5,653 bases of DNA from Desulfobacterales bacterium. GTDB lineage: Bacteria; Desulfobacterota; DSM-4660; Desulfatiglandales; B25-G16. Below, one piece after another: positions 1 to 4,838 of the stretch. Positions within the stretch are counted from its first letter, which is position 1; each line of letters starts with the position of its first letter. A program made the translations under genes and the position numbers. The stretch is taken from positions 1-5,653 of the forward strand of contig JABXJZ010000100.1 in NCBI GenBank assembly GCA_013375335.1. Reading direction: 5' to 3'. The notes under the pieces are model-generated. The model had not been told where the DNA came from. It was given only the letters and a program-made list of their open reading frames with translations, and did not search any database.

Positions 1-395
1 GCTTTGATTCAATCTGACAGAGAAGCGAAGTGATGTAGAGATGTCCATAAAGATAGTTAAGAGCATGTTGATGAATTCAAACGCGAATCATCAAAATGGA
101 GGATAGGCGTTGGTGACTGATACATCTTGAAGTAAACAAGAAAAGACAGAGTTACTGGGTCGGGCCCTTCATTGTTAGAAATGGCTTGGGGTCTTAGAAA
201 CCTTAGCCACAAATACCGAAAGCCTGGGAGATCGTAAGTCGGGGTATTATTCACATTGGGTAAGATCGCATGGGCTTAGGCGATAAACATGAAACAATGG
301 TTTCTGGTTTAATCGAATGCTTCTATAAGCCCGCCTATTGTGAAGGTCCTCCTTTTGCTTTGGAGATAGAGCTGAGTCAATCCTTTAGTAATTGA
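1..395. other. Gene-poor left flank
   Basis: No convincing gene was found. A GTG-initiated open frame on the minus strand (57-254) has no ribosome binding site, an unremarkable composition and no family I recognise. The stretch contains one copy of the end-repeat (68-151) and an imperfect hairpin at 182-209 (TGGCT/AGCCA outer stem, GGGGT paired with ACCTT inside) with no U-run. A strong purine-rich AAAAGGAGGA sequence on the minus strand near 347-356 has no ATG, GTG or TTG at a usable distance. Bases 10-45 only vaguely recall common dispersed intergenic repeats. Confidence 0.5.
68..151 (+). repeat. Left copy of two-block direct repeat
   Basis: Block one (68-82) reads TTGATGAA followed by TTCAAAC. 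Block two (123-151) begins CATCTTGAAGTAAACA and continues with a purine-rich tail ending GACAGAG. Both blocks recur in the same order and orientation at 5561-5641. The 16 bases of 123-138 are identical in both copies; the tail differs by one substitution and two indels, and block one differs by a 6-base insertion in the right copy. The segments between the blocks (40 versus 34 nt) are not alike. Bases 68-92 can also fold (TTGATG/CATCAA plus ATTC/GAAT). The nature of the repeat is unknown: a dispersed intergenic repeat, a remnant of a mobile element, or element ends. Confidence 0.5.
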
Positions 396-530
396 TCAAG
401 CTAACTGAAACGCATTTCCCGTTTTGGAATTCTTGACTTTATATAACCACTGCTCAAAGTCACCAAATTTTGCCAATGGTTCTTTCTCGCATTCATAAAT
501 TCCGTGTGTGAATTTATATATCTCTGCCAT
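396..530 (-). CDS. Small unknown protein (44 aa) behind a structured leader
   Basis: This is a 44-codon ORF starting MAEIYKFTHGIYECEKEP and ending in TGA at 396-398. The ATG at 530 is preceded by AAAGGAGGT with a 9-nt spacer, a strong Shine-Dalgarno sequence. The peptide is soluble, aromatic-rich (five Tyr, Phe or Trp in the central FGDFEQWLY part) and has one Cys; it has no signal or membrane segment. I recognise no family. Support comes from the ribosome binding site and from its location right after a three-way-junction RNA candidate and an SD-masking hairpin on the same strand, which suggests controlled translation. It lies 154 nt after the helix-turn-helix gene and could share its transcript. 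It could also be the start of a longer gene broken by a stop, since nothing obvious follows. Confidence 0.4.
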   Translation of the reverse strand: MAEIYKFTHGIYECEKEPLAKFGDFEQWLYKVKNSKTGNAFQLA

Positions 531-538
531 AGCTTCCT

Positions 539-560
539 ACCTCCTTTCCGCCCTGGAGGT
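539..560 (-). promoter_or_regulatory. SD-sequestering hairpin
   Basis: On the minus strand ACCTCC (560-555) pairs perfectly with GGAGGT (544-539) across a 10-nt loop. The paired GGAGGT is the Shine-Dalgarno sequence of the 44-aa ORF. When folded, ribosome access would be blocked. The hairpin starts only 4 nt after the closing stem of the upstream three-way junction, the spacing seen in translational riboswitch expression platforms. The pairing is seen directly; the regulatory role is inferred. Confidence 0.5.
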
Positions 561-562
561 TA

Positions 563-621
563 ATCCACGGGCAGGGACGGGGGTTGTCCTTTTCGGTAGG
601 TCTGGTACCTAGCCCGTGGGT
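563..621 (-). ncRNA. Candidate aptamer: three-way-junction RNA
   Basis: In the minus-strand transcript, CCACGGGC (619-612) pairs with GCCCGTGG (572-565): 8 perfect base pairs, extendable by a U-G and an A-U pair. The closed region holds two hairpins. One is AGGT/ACCT with a 5-nt loop (610-598). The other is AAGGAC/GTCCCT, including one G-U, with a C-rich 7-nt loop (591-573). They are joined by short single-stranded links. It is not a tRNA: there is no anticodon arm or T-loop. There is no U-run, so it is not an intrinsic terminator. It fits no riboswitch class I can recall. The C-rich loop could pair with GGG in the loop of the following SD hairpin, which is speculative. The same stems exist on the plus strand, but only the minus strand has a gene positioned to be controlled. 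Confidence 0.45.
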
Positions 622-684
622 GTTCCAACCCAATTATTTATCGCCGCCTGCATTTCTCAATCCATCGGTCAATCGCTCGCTTGG

Positions 685-876
685 CTAAGAAAAGCGTCTT
701 GTTTCTCCACCCCGTCTGATCCAAAACTTTGCCAGCTCGACCTTGCTTATCCGATAATCCCGGCCTACTTTCGAGGCCTTCAGCTGACCCGCCTTGATCG
801 CCCGTCGCAAGGTCTCGCGGTTGCAGCCCAAGAGCTTAGCCGCTTCTTTTAATGAAAACGCTTGCTGTCTGACCAT
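685..876 (-). CDS. Excisionase/MerR-type helix-turn-helix protein
   Basis: A 63-residue DNA-binding protein of the HTH_17/excisionase-like class. Residues 8-17 (SLKEAAKLLG) and 19-30 (NRETLRRAIKAG) form the helix-turn-helix. Residues 33-43 (KASKVGRDYRI) are the usual wing, and SKVELAKFW closes the domain; a basic tail follows (RRGGETRR). Such single-domain proteins act as transcription regulators or as recombination directionality factors. The ATG at 876 is chosen because AAGGAGG lies 5 nt upstream; a longer GTG start at 918 would place that ribosome binding site inside the gene. No integrase or phage gene is visible nearby, so a regulatory role is at least as likely as excision. The 44-aa ORF with its structured leader follows on the same strand. 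Recognition of the fold is secure; the target is unknown. Confidence 0.85.
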   Translation of the reverse strand: MVRQQAFSLKEAAKLLGCNRETLRRAIKAGQLKASKVGRDYRISKVELAKFWIRRGGETRRFS

Positions 877-1087
877 TGCTTCCTCCTTTTTAACTTTGCT
901 CCTTATCGATATACTCACCTCTGGCCTTTTTATCGCGTATCAATAATCCTTTCCATCTCCACGAGCACAGCTCTCATGGTAATAAACAAATCGGCCATCG
1001 CACTTTTCAGGTTATTGACTTATGGCTGTCTCGCTGGTCCCTCTTGACTCGCAATTATCACGTATTTGATAGTTGGCTCCCTGAAAC

Positions 1088-1231
1088 ATGAAGCTTTTTA
1101 AAGCAGCAGAAAATGGCATTACCTCCCCAGGAACAGGAGCGGCTGAAACAAAAAAGAAATTGGTCATCTCCATAGAGTTTGTTGAACCGAAAGATGAAAG
1201 GAGGGGAGCAGTCACTCCCCTCTCTTTCTAG
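1088..1231 (+). CDS. Doubtful small ORF (47 aa) antisense to the HTH/AOR direction
   Basis: The ORF opens MKLFKAAENGITSPGTG, continues with a KKKLVISIEFVEP segment and ends in a terminator hairpin (the last codons, RRGAVTPLSF, are read from the stem-loop at 1197-1227). The amino-acid composition is protein-like, but no Shine-Dalgarno sequence precedes the ATG, and coding sequence running through a terminator stem argues against it. No family is recognised. It is listed because nothing else explains the open frame; chance is quite possible. Confidence 0.15.
   Translation: MKLFKAAENGITSPGTGAAETKKKLVISIEFVEPKDERRGAVTPLSF
1197..1227 (-). terminator. Terminator hairpin after the AOR operon
   Basis: GAGGGGAG (1201-1208) and CTCCCCTC (1215-1222) form a perfect 8-bp stem with a 6-nt loop; AAAG/CTTT extends it past a single bulged base. 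It lies about 50 nt after the AOR stop codon. On the minus strand the stem is followed by CTTTCATCTTTC, a pyrimidine-rich but interrupted tail, so termination may be imperfect. The stem is symmetric and could also act on plus-strand transcripts, where CTTTCT follows. Confidence 0.6.
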
Positions 1232-1276
1232 AGTTGCCTGAACAATATCTAGTGGATACGAGTACCCGAGTTCGCG

Positions 1277-3280
1277 CTACGGTAACCTCCCTATGCTCGC
1301 CAGTTCATCGGCCACATCTCTAAGACCCAACTCTTCGAGCTTAGCCCTTGTTGGCCAGCCGGTTTTCTTGTCCCAACCCCTGGCACCGTAGAAATTATCA
1401 ACGATCTTATTGAACATGGCCTTGTCCAGTTTGCTTCCATCCGACTTCTCCGGGTACTCGAAAATCCACTCCGCAGTTGAATCCATCTCCCGGTTCCTGT
1501 TGTAGTTTCTCACGTGGAGTGCCCTATCTAGGTTGCGAACCCTTTCACCAGCCTTCTCTAGATCAGCTGTCGACATATTGAGTCCGGTGAGCGGGACAAA
1601 CATCTTTGTCTCGGCGTCTAGATCTCCATAGTAGTCCCTCGCTGCTTTGAGCTCCTCCTTTGACATGAATCCGCTCAGAAGCCGTGGGAAACACCAATCG
1701 CAGACCAGCAATGAGTCCTTCAGGTTAGCACGATTGCCGAGATAGGCAGCTGCCCTGGTCTTCTCCTTTATATGTCCGAAGCCCGGCTCAATAACCTCAC
1801 CCGTCCCGAACGCCCGTGCAAAGGTAGCCTTTAGCTTGCTGAACTCGGTATCCGGAGAACCGCAACCAGCTCCATGGTGTGGCGGGAACCAGTACTCAGC
1901 CCACGAGGATTGATGATGAGACTGCAGGGGATCCCTTGAATCTGTAATCCAGTGACACATGGTGTAGATCCATATCGGGCTCGGCTGGGATTCGGCCGCT
2001 CTTCCAAGCCGGTGACTAGCAAATCCCCACATGGGTTCTTGCCAGTGAGCATGTTTCTTGAGTATATCCGGCAGATCCAGTTTTTCAGAGGCCCTCACCA
2101 AACTGTCAGCGAGGATATCACCAATGCCCTCCCGGTAAGCTATCTTATATAGCAAATCACGCCAGAACTCGGGGTTATCCGGCTCCAGTTTGTGCCCGTT
2201 GAGCTCCGTTATGCCGTTGTCCACACATGCCGATATCCAACAGTAATTATTGACATAATTCCAGCCTGACATGCCCAAACCTTCGCCTATAACCTGCAGT
2301 TCCGAACCGATCTCCTCGCCGAATGCCTTTGTTGGCCTCGTAAAGATGTCACCCGTATATTTTTCTTTGATGAACTTTGTCGGATACTCTGTTCTGTCCC
2401 AACCCCAGGAATACATGGGATCCACACAGTGCTTCATCATGTTTCTCGTACCGCTGCCAACCTCTAATTTTGTTGGATCGTCTTTCCGCATCATCGTACA
2501 ACATTGCACCGGGCATGCATGGGTACATGATACAGTGTCCGGCCCGGGAGGCGTCCCAATTACAGCCCATGTTGGTCCTGCCTTGATGAGATCCGCTACC
2601 TCCCTGCATGCACTGATGAATTCAGCTGGATGAGCTACCTTCACTCCCCCTGTTCCTCTTATGGCTATCGCCTTGAGCTTCTTTGCACCCATCACAGCCC
2701 CAAAACCGGCATTTCCAGACGCATTGGACAGCCTGTGCTGAATCGTTGCGTATAAGACACGGTTCTCTCCTGCTGGTCCAATACAGAGCACCTGCGTCTG
2801 ATCTCCCTGTTCAGCCTTAATCTTTGTCTGAGTGGAAAATGCGCCCAATCCCCAAAGCTTTTCCGCATCCCTGATCTCGGCCTTCCCATCGTGTATCCAA
2901 AGATACACAGGTTTTTCAGAGTTGCCTTTAATAACCACACCATCGAACCCGGCGTATTTCAATTCAGGAGCCCACAGTCCGCCCATACCCGAATAGGTAA
3001 ACCATTCGATTGGATATGCGCGTGGGCTCACAGCGCAAATTATTCCCCTACCTGAAGTTGGTGCTAAGGTGCCGGAAAATGGCCCGGTCATGAACATGAG
3101 CGGGTTTTGCGGATCATATGCCTTGACATCAGGCTTTAGCTCATTCCATGCGATACGGGTGGCAATCCCTTTTCCGCCGATATACTTGGGGACATATTTT
3201 GTTGTATCCTCGGTCTTGATCCTTCCGTTTGCCAGGTCAACCCTCAAGATCTTGCCAGCCCAACCATTCATTTTCGCCAT
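1277..3280 (-). CDS. Tungsten/molybdenum-pterin oxidoreductase, AOR family (YdhV-like)
   Basis: A 667-residue member of the aldehyde:ferredoxin oxidoreductase family, which binds W or Mo through two pterins plus one [4Fe-4S] cluster. Order of features: N-terminal NGWAGKILRVDL (5-16) with GGKG (35-38) and GPFSGTLAPTSGR (66-78); the pterin-site stretch SGNAGFGAVMGAKKLKA (188-204); cluster cysteines C252, C256 and C260, with C527 in LLVCDWC as the distal fourth ligand; a His-rich active-site region near 443-455 (CHW...SHH); and a C-terminal GWP-T...LEELGL end as in YdhV. From memory, E. coli YdhV (about 700 aa) is the closest well-known relative; its end and its TLCNW motif correspond. Here the first cysteine spacing is CxxxCxxxC rather than CxxC, and the stretch before it is shorter. 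The ATG at 3280 is chosen because AAGGAGGG lies 6 nt upstream; the earlier ATG at 3301 precedes that site. Its substrate is unknown; no export signal of its own. Confidence 0.93.
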   Translation of the reverse strand: MAKMNGWAGKILRVDLANGRIKTEDTTKYVPKYIGGKGIATRIAWNELKPDVKAYDPQNPLMFMTGPFSGTLAPTSGRGIICAVSPRAYPIEWFTYSGMGGLWAPELKYAGFDGVVIKGNSEKPVYLWIHDGKAEIRDAEKLWGLGAFSTQTKIKAEQGDQTQVLCIGPAGENRVLYATIQHRLSNASGNAGFGAVMGAKKLKAIAIRGTGGVKVAHPAEFISACREVADLIKAGPTWAVIGTPPGPDTVSCTHACPVQCCTMMRKDDPTKLEVGSGTRNMMKHCVDPMYSWGWDRTEYPTKFIKEKYTGDIFTRPTKAFGEEIGSELQVIGEGLGMSGWNYVNNYCWISACVDNGITELNGHKLEPDNPEFWRDLLYKIAYREGIGDILADSLVRASEKLDLPDILKKHAHWQEPMWGFASHRLGRAAESQPSPIWIYTMCHWITDSRDPLQSHHQSSWAEYWFPPHHGAGCGSPDTEFSKLKATFARAFGTGEVIEPGFGHIKEKTRAAAYLGNRANLKDSLLVCDWCFPRLLSGFMSKEELKAARDYYGDLDAETKMFVPLTGLNMSTADLEKAGERVRNLDRALHVRNYNRNREMDSTAEWIFEYPEKSDGSKLDKAMFNKIVDNFYGARGWDKKTGWPTRAKLEELGLRDVADELASIGRLP

Positions 3281-3298
3281 CTTAATCCCTCCTTTCCT
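3281..3298 (-). promoter_or_regulatory. Ribosome binding site of the AOR gene inside the Fe-S gene end
   Basis: AAGGAGGG (3294-3287) sits 6 nt before the AOR ATG and also encodes the last residues (EERRD) of the Fe-S protein, whose TAA ends 1 nt before that ATG. This layout implies translational coupling of the two subunits and decides the AOR start. Confidence 0.8.
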
Positions 3299-3857
3299 CA
3301 AATCTTAAAGCCTTTCGAGGACATAGCTCTACACACATGGGTCCTCCCATTCTACCCCTACACAAATCACATTTAAAGGCTACCTCTTTACCATTTACCG
3401 TTTTAAACCATATAGGGGCTTCGGGCAAGGGACACGCCTCTGCGCACTTTCCGCATCCTCCGCATTCATCTTGGTTGATGTACCTGGCTCCAGTTTCCTT
3501 ATCAATACACAGGGCTTGGTCCTTTTTTGGACAGGCAAAGTAACAGCTTGGTGAATCACACTGAGAGCAAACTAGTCCTGAGAAGACTAAATCCAGATCA
3601 TTCGCCTCTACATGTATTCTGGATAGATATGAACTGCATGCCCCGTCGTGATACGCTGAACATGCGACCTCACATATCTTAGTTCCACGGCATAGATTTG
3701 GATCATGAACCACCACCCCACATTTTGGTATTTCCTTGATGACCTGAACTTCTGCCAACGCCTCTTTAGACAGACCGACGCCAACAGCAGCCCCACCGGT
3801 AACAACAGCAAAATCCTTGACAAACTCCCTTCTTGTTACTCTCTTCTGGCTTGACAT
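3282..3857 (-). CDS. Tat-exported ferredoxin-like electron-transfer subunit (YdhY-like)
   Basis: A 191-residue iron-sulfur protein, probably the electron-transfer partner of the adjacent AOR. Residues 1-35 are a full twin-arginine signal: TRREFVK (8-14) fits the consensus, followed by a hydrophobic FAVVTGGAAVGVGL stretch and an ALA cleavage site (33-35). The mature part follows the four-motif pattern of DmsB/HycB-type ferredoxins: motif I C56...C62...C66; motif II C97, C100, C105, C109; motif III C132, C135, C138, C142; motif IV C163, C166, C175, C179. Motif I lacks its second cysteine: residue 59 is Thr (CRGTKICEVAC), where E. coli YdhY has CTGC. C46, C74 and C117 are extra cysteines. Thus three full clusters and a fourth altered one are expected. 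The start is supported by a purine-rich GGGGGGAAGG just upstream. It is the first gene of the operon, with the AOR gene 1 nt after it. No membrane quinone-reactive subunit is seen in the window, so the onward electron acceptor is unknown. Confidence 0.92.
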   Translation of the reverse strand: MSSQKRVTRREFVKDFAVVTGGAAVGVGLSKEALAEVQVIKEIPKCGVVVHDPNLCRGTKICEVACSAYHDGACSSYLSRIHVEANDLDLVFSGLVCSQCDSPSCYFACPKKDQALCIDKETGARYINQDECGGCGKCAEACPLPEAPIWFKTVNGKEVAFKCDLCRGRMGGPMCVELCPRKALRFEERRD

Positions 3858-3895
3858 TTCCTTCCCCCCTTTCTAAAATTCGTTTGTCCCTCCGC

Positions 3896-3929
3896 TTACC
3901 TCTTTACACCCATAGGCATCACCTCCTTT
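3896..3929 (-). promoter_or_regulatory. Extended Shine-Dalgarno with a few-codon minigene
   Basis: AAAGGAGGTGATG (3929-3917) is fully complementary to the 16S rRNA tail. It leads to an ATG at 3913 (8 nt after GGAGG) that opens only MGVKR before TAA at 3896; an overlapping ATG at 3919 gives MPMGVKR. ACCTT (3940-3936) can pair with the GAGGT of this SD across a 10-nt loop, a weaker version of the mask at 539-560. The Fe-S gene starts 38 nt after the minigene stop, so this may be a leader minigene or ribosome loading site. Role inferred. Confidence 0.35.
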
Positions 3930-3988
3930 GAGCACAAGGTCTTATCTTCATCTGATATCTCACTTATATCCTGAGTATTCTTGCCGGC

Positions 3989-4117
3989 TTAATCTGTTCT
4001 TGAAGGCAACAAAGCGACAAGACGGATTGCCGCTAAAGTAATTTTAAACTCCTTGTTTACCCCACGAAGGCGTATCTGAGGATGGGAAGACCTTCTCTTC
4101 AAGGGACCTCCTTTCAT
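3989..4117 (-). CDS. Possible small basic protein (42 aa) upstream of the Fe-S gene
   Basis: The ORF starts MKGGPLKRRSSHPQIRLRG and ends in LLPSRTD. GGAGG stands 5 nt before the ATG (AGAGGAGGGAATC), an excellent site. The N-terminal half is strongly basic (K, R, H) and the second half has a hydrophobic ITLAAIRLVALLP stretch, possibly an amphipathic or membrane-associating helix. It reads in the operon direction, 131 nt before the Fe-S start. No family is recognised. It may be a genuine small protein, a leader peptide, or a chance frame behind a purine-rich sequence. Confidence 0.35.
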   Translation of the reverse strand: MKGGPLKRRSSHPQIRLRGVNKEFKITLAAIRLVALLPSRTD

Positions 4118-4159
4118 GATTCCCTCCTCTTGTTAGTTCCTGTTAACGTAAGGTATATG

Positions 4160-4261
4160 TCAGGGTGCAATCCATGTAAAACTGAGCACCTGCGCCAATC
4201 GCCACGACACGCCGGCCAGGATTGAGCTATTGATTAAAAGAAGCCTCCCTCCTTCTGACAT
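4160..4261 (-). CDS. Possible small hydrophobic peptide (33 aa; 40 aa from the upstream ATG)
   Basis: The frame opens MSEGGRLLLINSSILAG, continues with VSWRLAQVL and ends in SFTWIAP. It can also start at an in-frame ATG at 4282 (MDGGQFK...). Starts compete: AAAGGAGGTGATG (4292-4280) is too close to 4282; it is ideal for an out-of-frame ATG at 4278 that yields only 14 residues ending KEGGFF (stop at 4234); and TGGAGG lies 10 nt before 4261. The sequence is mostly hydrophobic, so a small membrane peptide is conceivable. No family is recognised. Given the overlapping starts, a leader-peptide or attenuation-like role is as likely as a functional protein. Confidence 0.25.
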   Translation of the reverse strand: MSEGGRLLLINSSILAGVSWRLAQVLSFTWIAP

Positions 4262-4279
4262 CTTGAATTGTCCTCCATC

Positions 4280-4292
4280 CATCACCTCCTTT
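4280..4292 (-). promoter_or_regulatory. Extended Shine-Dalgarno, first copy of 13-base motif
   Basis: AAAGGAGGTGATG, identical to the copy at 3929-3917 and complementary over 12 bases to the 3' end of 16S rRNA. A shorter AAAGGAGGT occurs at 4114-4106. It serves at least one of the overlapping short frames that begin at 4282, 4278 and 4261. Confidence 0.5.
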
Positions 4293-4436
4293 CAACATGC
4301 CACGGGATTGGGTCAGGGATACAGAGTAAGGATTGTGGAGATTGTTATGAGTTAGGATATAGGAAGTTCAATAAAACGGCAGGGCTCAATGAGTGCTGAA
4401 GAATACCGAAAGAAAACCCGCGTGGTTAAATGAGAT

Positions 4437-4506
4437 CAGTGCAGATCACTGCTCAGAGCGGTGAGTAAGCCAGTGAGAACTGGAGACCAGTAGGACTAGC
4501 GCTGGT
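4437..4506. other. Cluster of three adjacent hairpins
   Basis: Three short perfect stems follow each other: CAGTG/CACTG with a 5-nt loop (4437-4451), CCAGT/ACTGG with a 4-nt GAGA loop on the plus strand (4470-4483), and ACCAG/CTGGT with an 11-nt loop (4486-4506). The second and third share the CCAGT/CTGG words and may be related by duplication or form alternative pairings with each other. The strand of action is unknown; in the minus direction they lie in the operon leader. Confidence 0.35.
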
Positions 4507-4705
4507 ATGACCCCTACAAACCTGTTCCGTATCTCTAGCCCTTCCCCCCTTATGGTGCTCCCTTTATACCTCCTCCGGACACAGTCATGGTGTCCAATCA
4601 AGGCCTTCCCGATTACCTGCCCTCTATTTCTTCCCCGTCAGCCTGTCTTTTCTCCCTTGCACCGACGGGGTCACTAGAGCGGACTTAATGAATAACCTAA
4701 TAATT

Positions 4706-4734
4706 TTTATACTAATCTAAGGGTATAATTTCAA
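4706..4734 (-). promoter_or_regulatory. Sigma70-type promoter for the Fe-S/AOR operon
   Basis: TTGAAA (4734-4729), a 17-nt spacer and TATAAA (4711-4706) on the minus strand match the housekeeping consensus at 5 of 6 positions in each box, in an AT-rich intergenic segment. Transcription would start near 4699, giving a leader of roughly 840 nt before the Fe-S gene. On the plus strand a TATAAT (4724-4729) overlaps the same region but has no good -35 box. Confidence 0.5.
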
Positions 4735-4838
4735 TGGGGGAATCTACTCAAAAACAACAAAAAAACACCCATTCATGAGTAGGTTAACTTCCCGCAATTT
4801 TAAGATTAGATATGGTAGTTCAAGGCTCAATTTAAGCA

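Larger units (their letters stand above)
877..1276. other. Intergenic region between AOR and HTH genes
   Basis: No large gene lies here. The interval contains the terminator hairpin at 1197-1227, a plus-strand 47-codon ORF (1088-1231) and short minus-strand frames. One of the latter encodes 22 residues starting MADLFITMRAV and ending ERIIDTR (stop near 931), with no good ribosome binding site; it has a helix-like composition and might be the tail of a decayed gene. No clear promoter for the HTH gene was found: a GATAAT-like box near 1057 has no matching -35 element. Confidence 0.4.
4318..4740 (-). other. Structured AT/GC-mixed leader segment
   Basis: This stretch between the promoter and the first short ORF contains no gene. 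It holds an inverted repeat CCCCGTC/GACGGGG (4633-4639 with 4664-4670, 24-nt loop), a hairpin GGACAC/GTGTCC with a 7-nt loop (4577-4595), and the hairpin cluster at 4437-4506. A purine-rich GGAGGAGGT (minus strand, near 4567-4575) has no usable start codon behind it. It may be a structured untranslated leader of the Fe-S/AOR operon. Confidence 0.4.

Noticed and set aside
10..45. Possible degenerate copy of a common dispersed intergenic repeat (AAGCGAAGTGATG...)
   Set aside because: Only a short, imperfect resemblance recalled from memory; not enough to annotate.
564..620. tRNA or tRNA-like gene
   Set aside because: There is an acceptor-like stem but only two inner hairpins, no anticodon arm and no T-loop sequence.
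877..918. Longer HTH protein start (GTG at 918, 77 aa)
   Set aside because: AAGGAGG lies 5 nt before the ATG at 876 and would be internal to the longer form; no good site precedes 918.
1012..1215. 67-aa minus-strand frame after the AOR gene
   Set aside because: It starts with GTG inside the terminator stem, has no ribosome binding site and no recognisable domain.
2271..2633. 120-aa plus-strand frame and other frames within the AOR and Fe-S genes
   Set aside because: They are antisense or frame-shifted shadows of well-supported coding sequence.
3277..3301. Longer AOR start at 3301 (MRKGGIK...)
   Set aside because: The Shine-Dalgarno AAGGAGGG would lie inside that extension, and the family N-terminus (NGWAGKILRVDL) fits the start at 3280.
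3917..3929. Fragment of the 3' end of 16S rRNA on the plus strand (ATCACCTCCTTT), also at 4280-4292
   Set aside because: The match is limited to the anti-SD complement and is explained by extended Shine-Dalgarno sequences on the minus strand; no further rRNA sequence adjoins.
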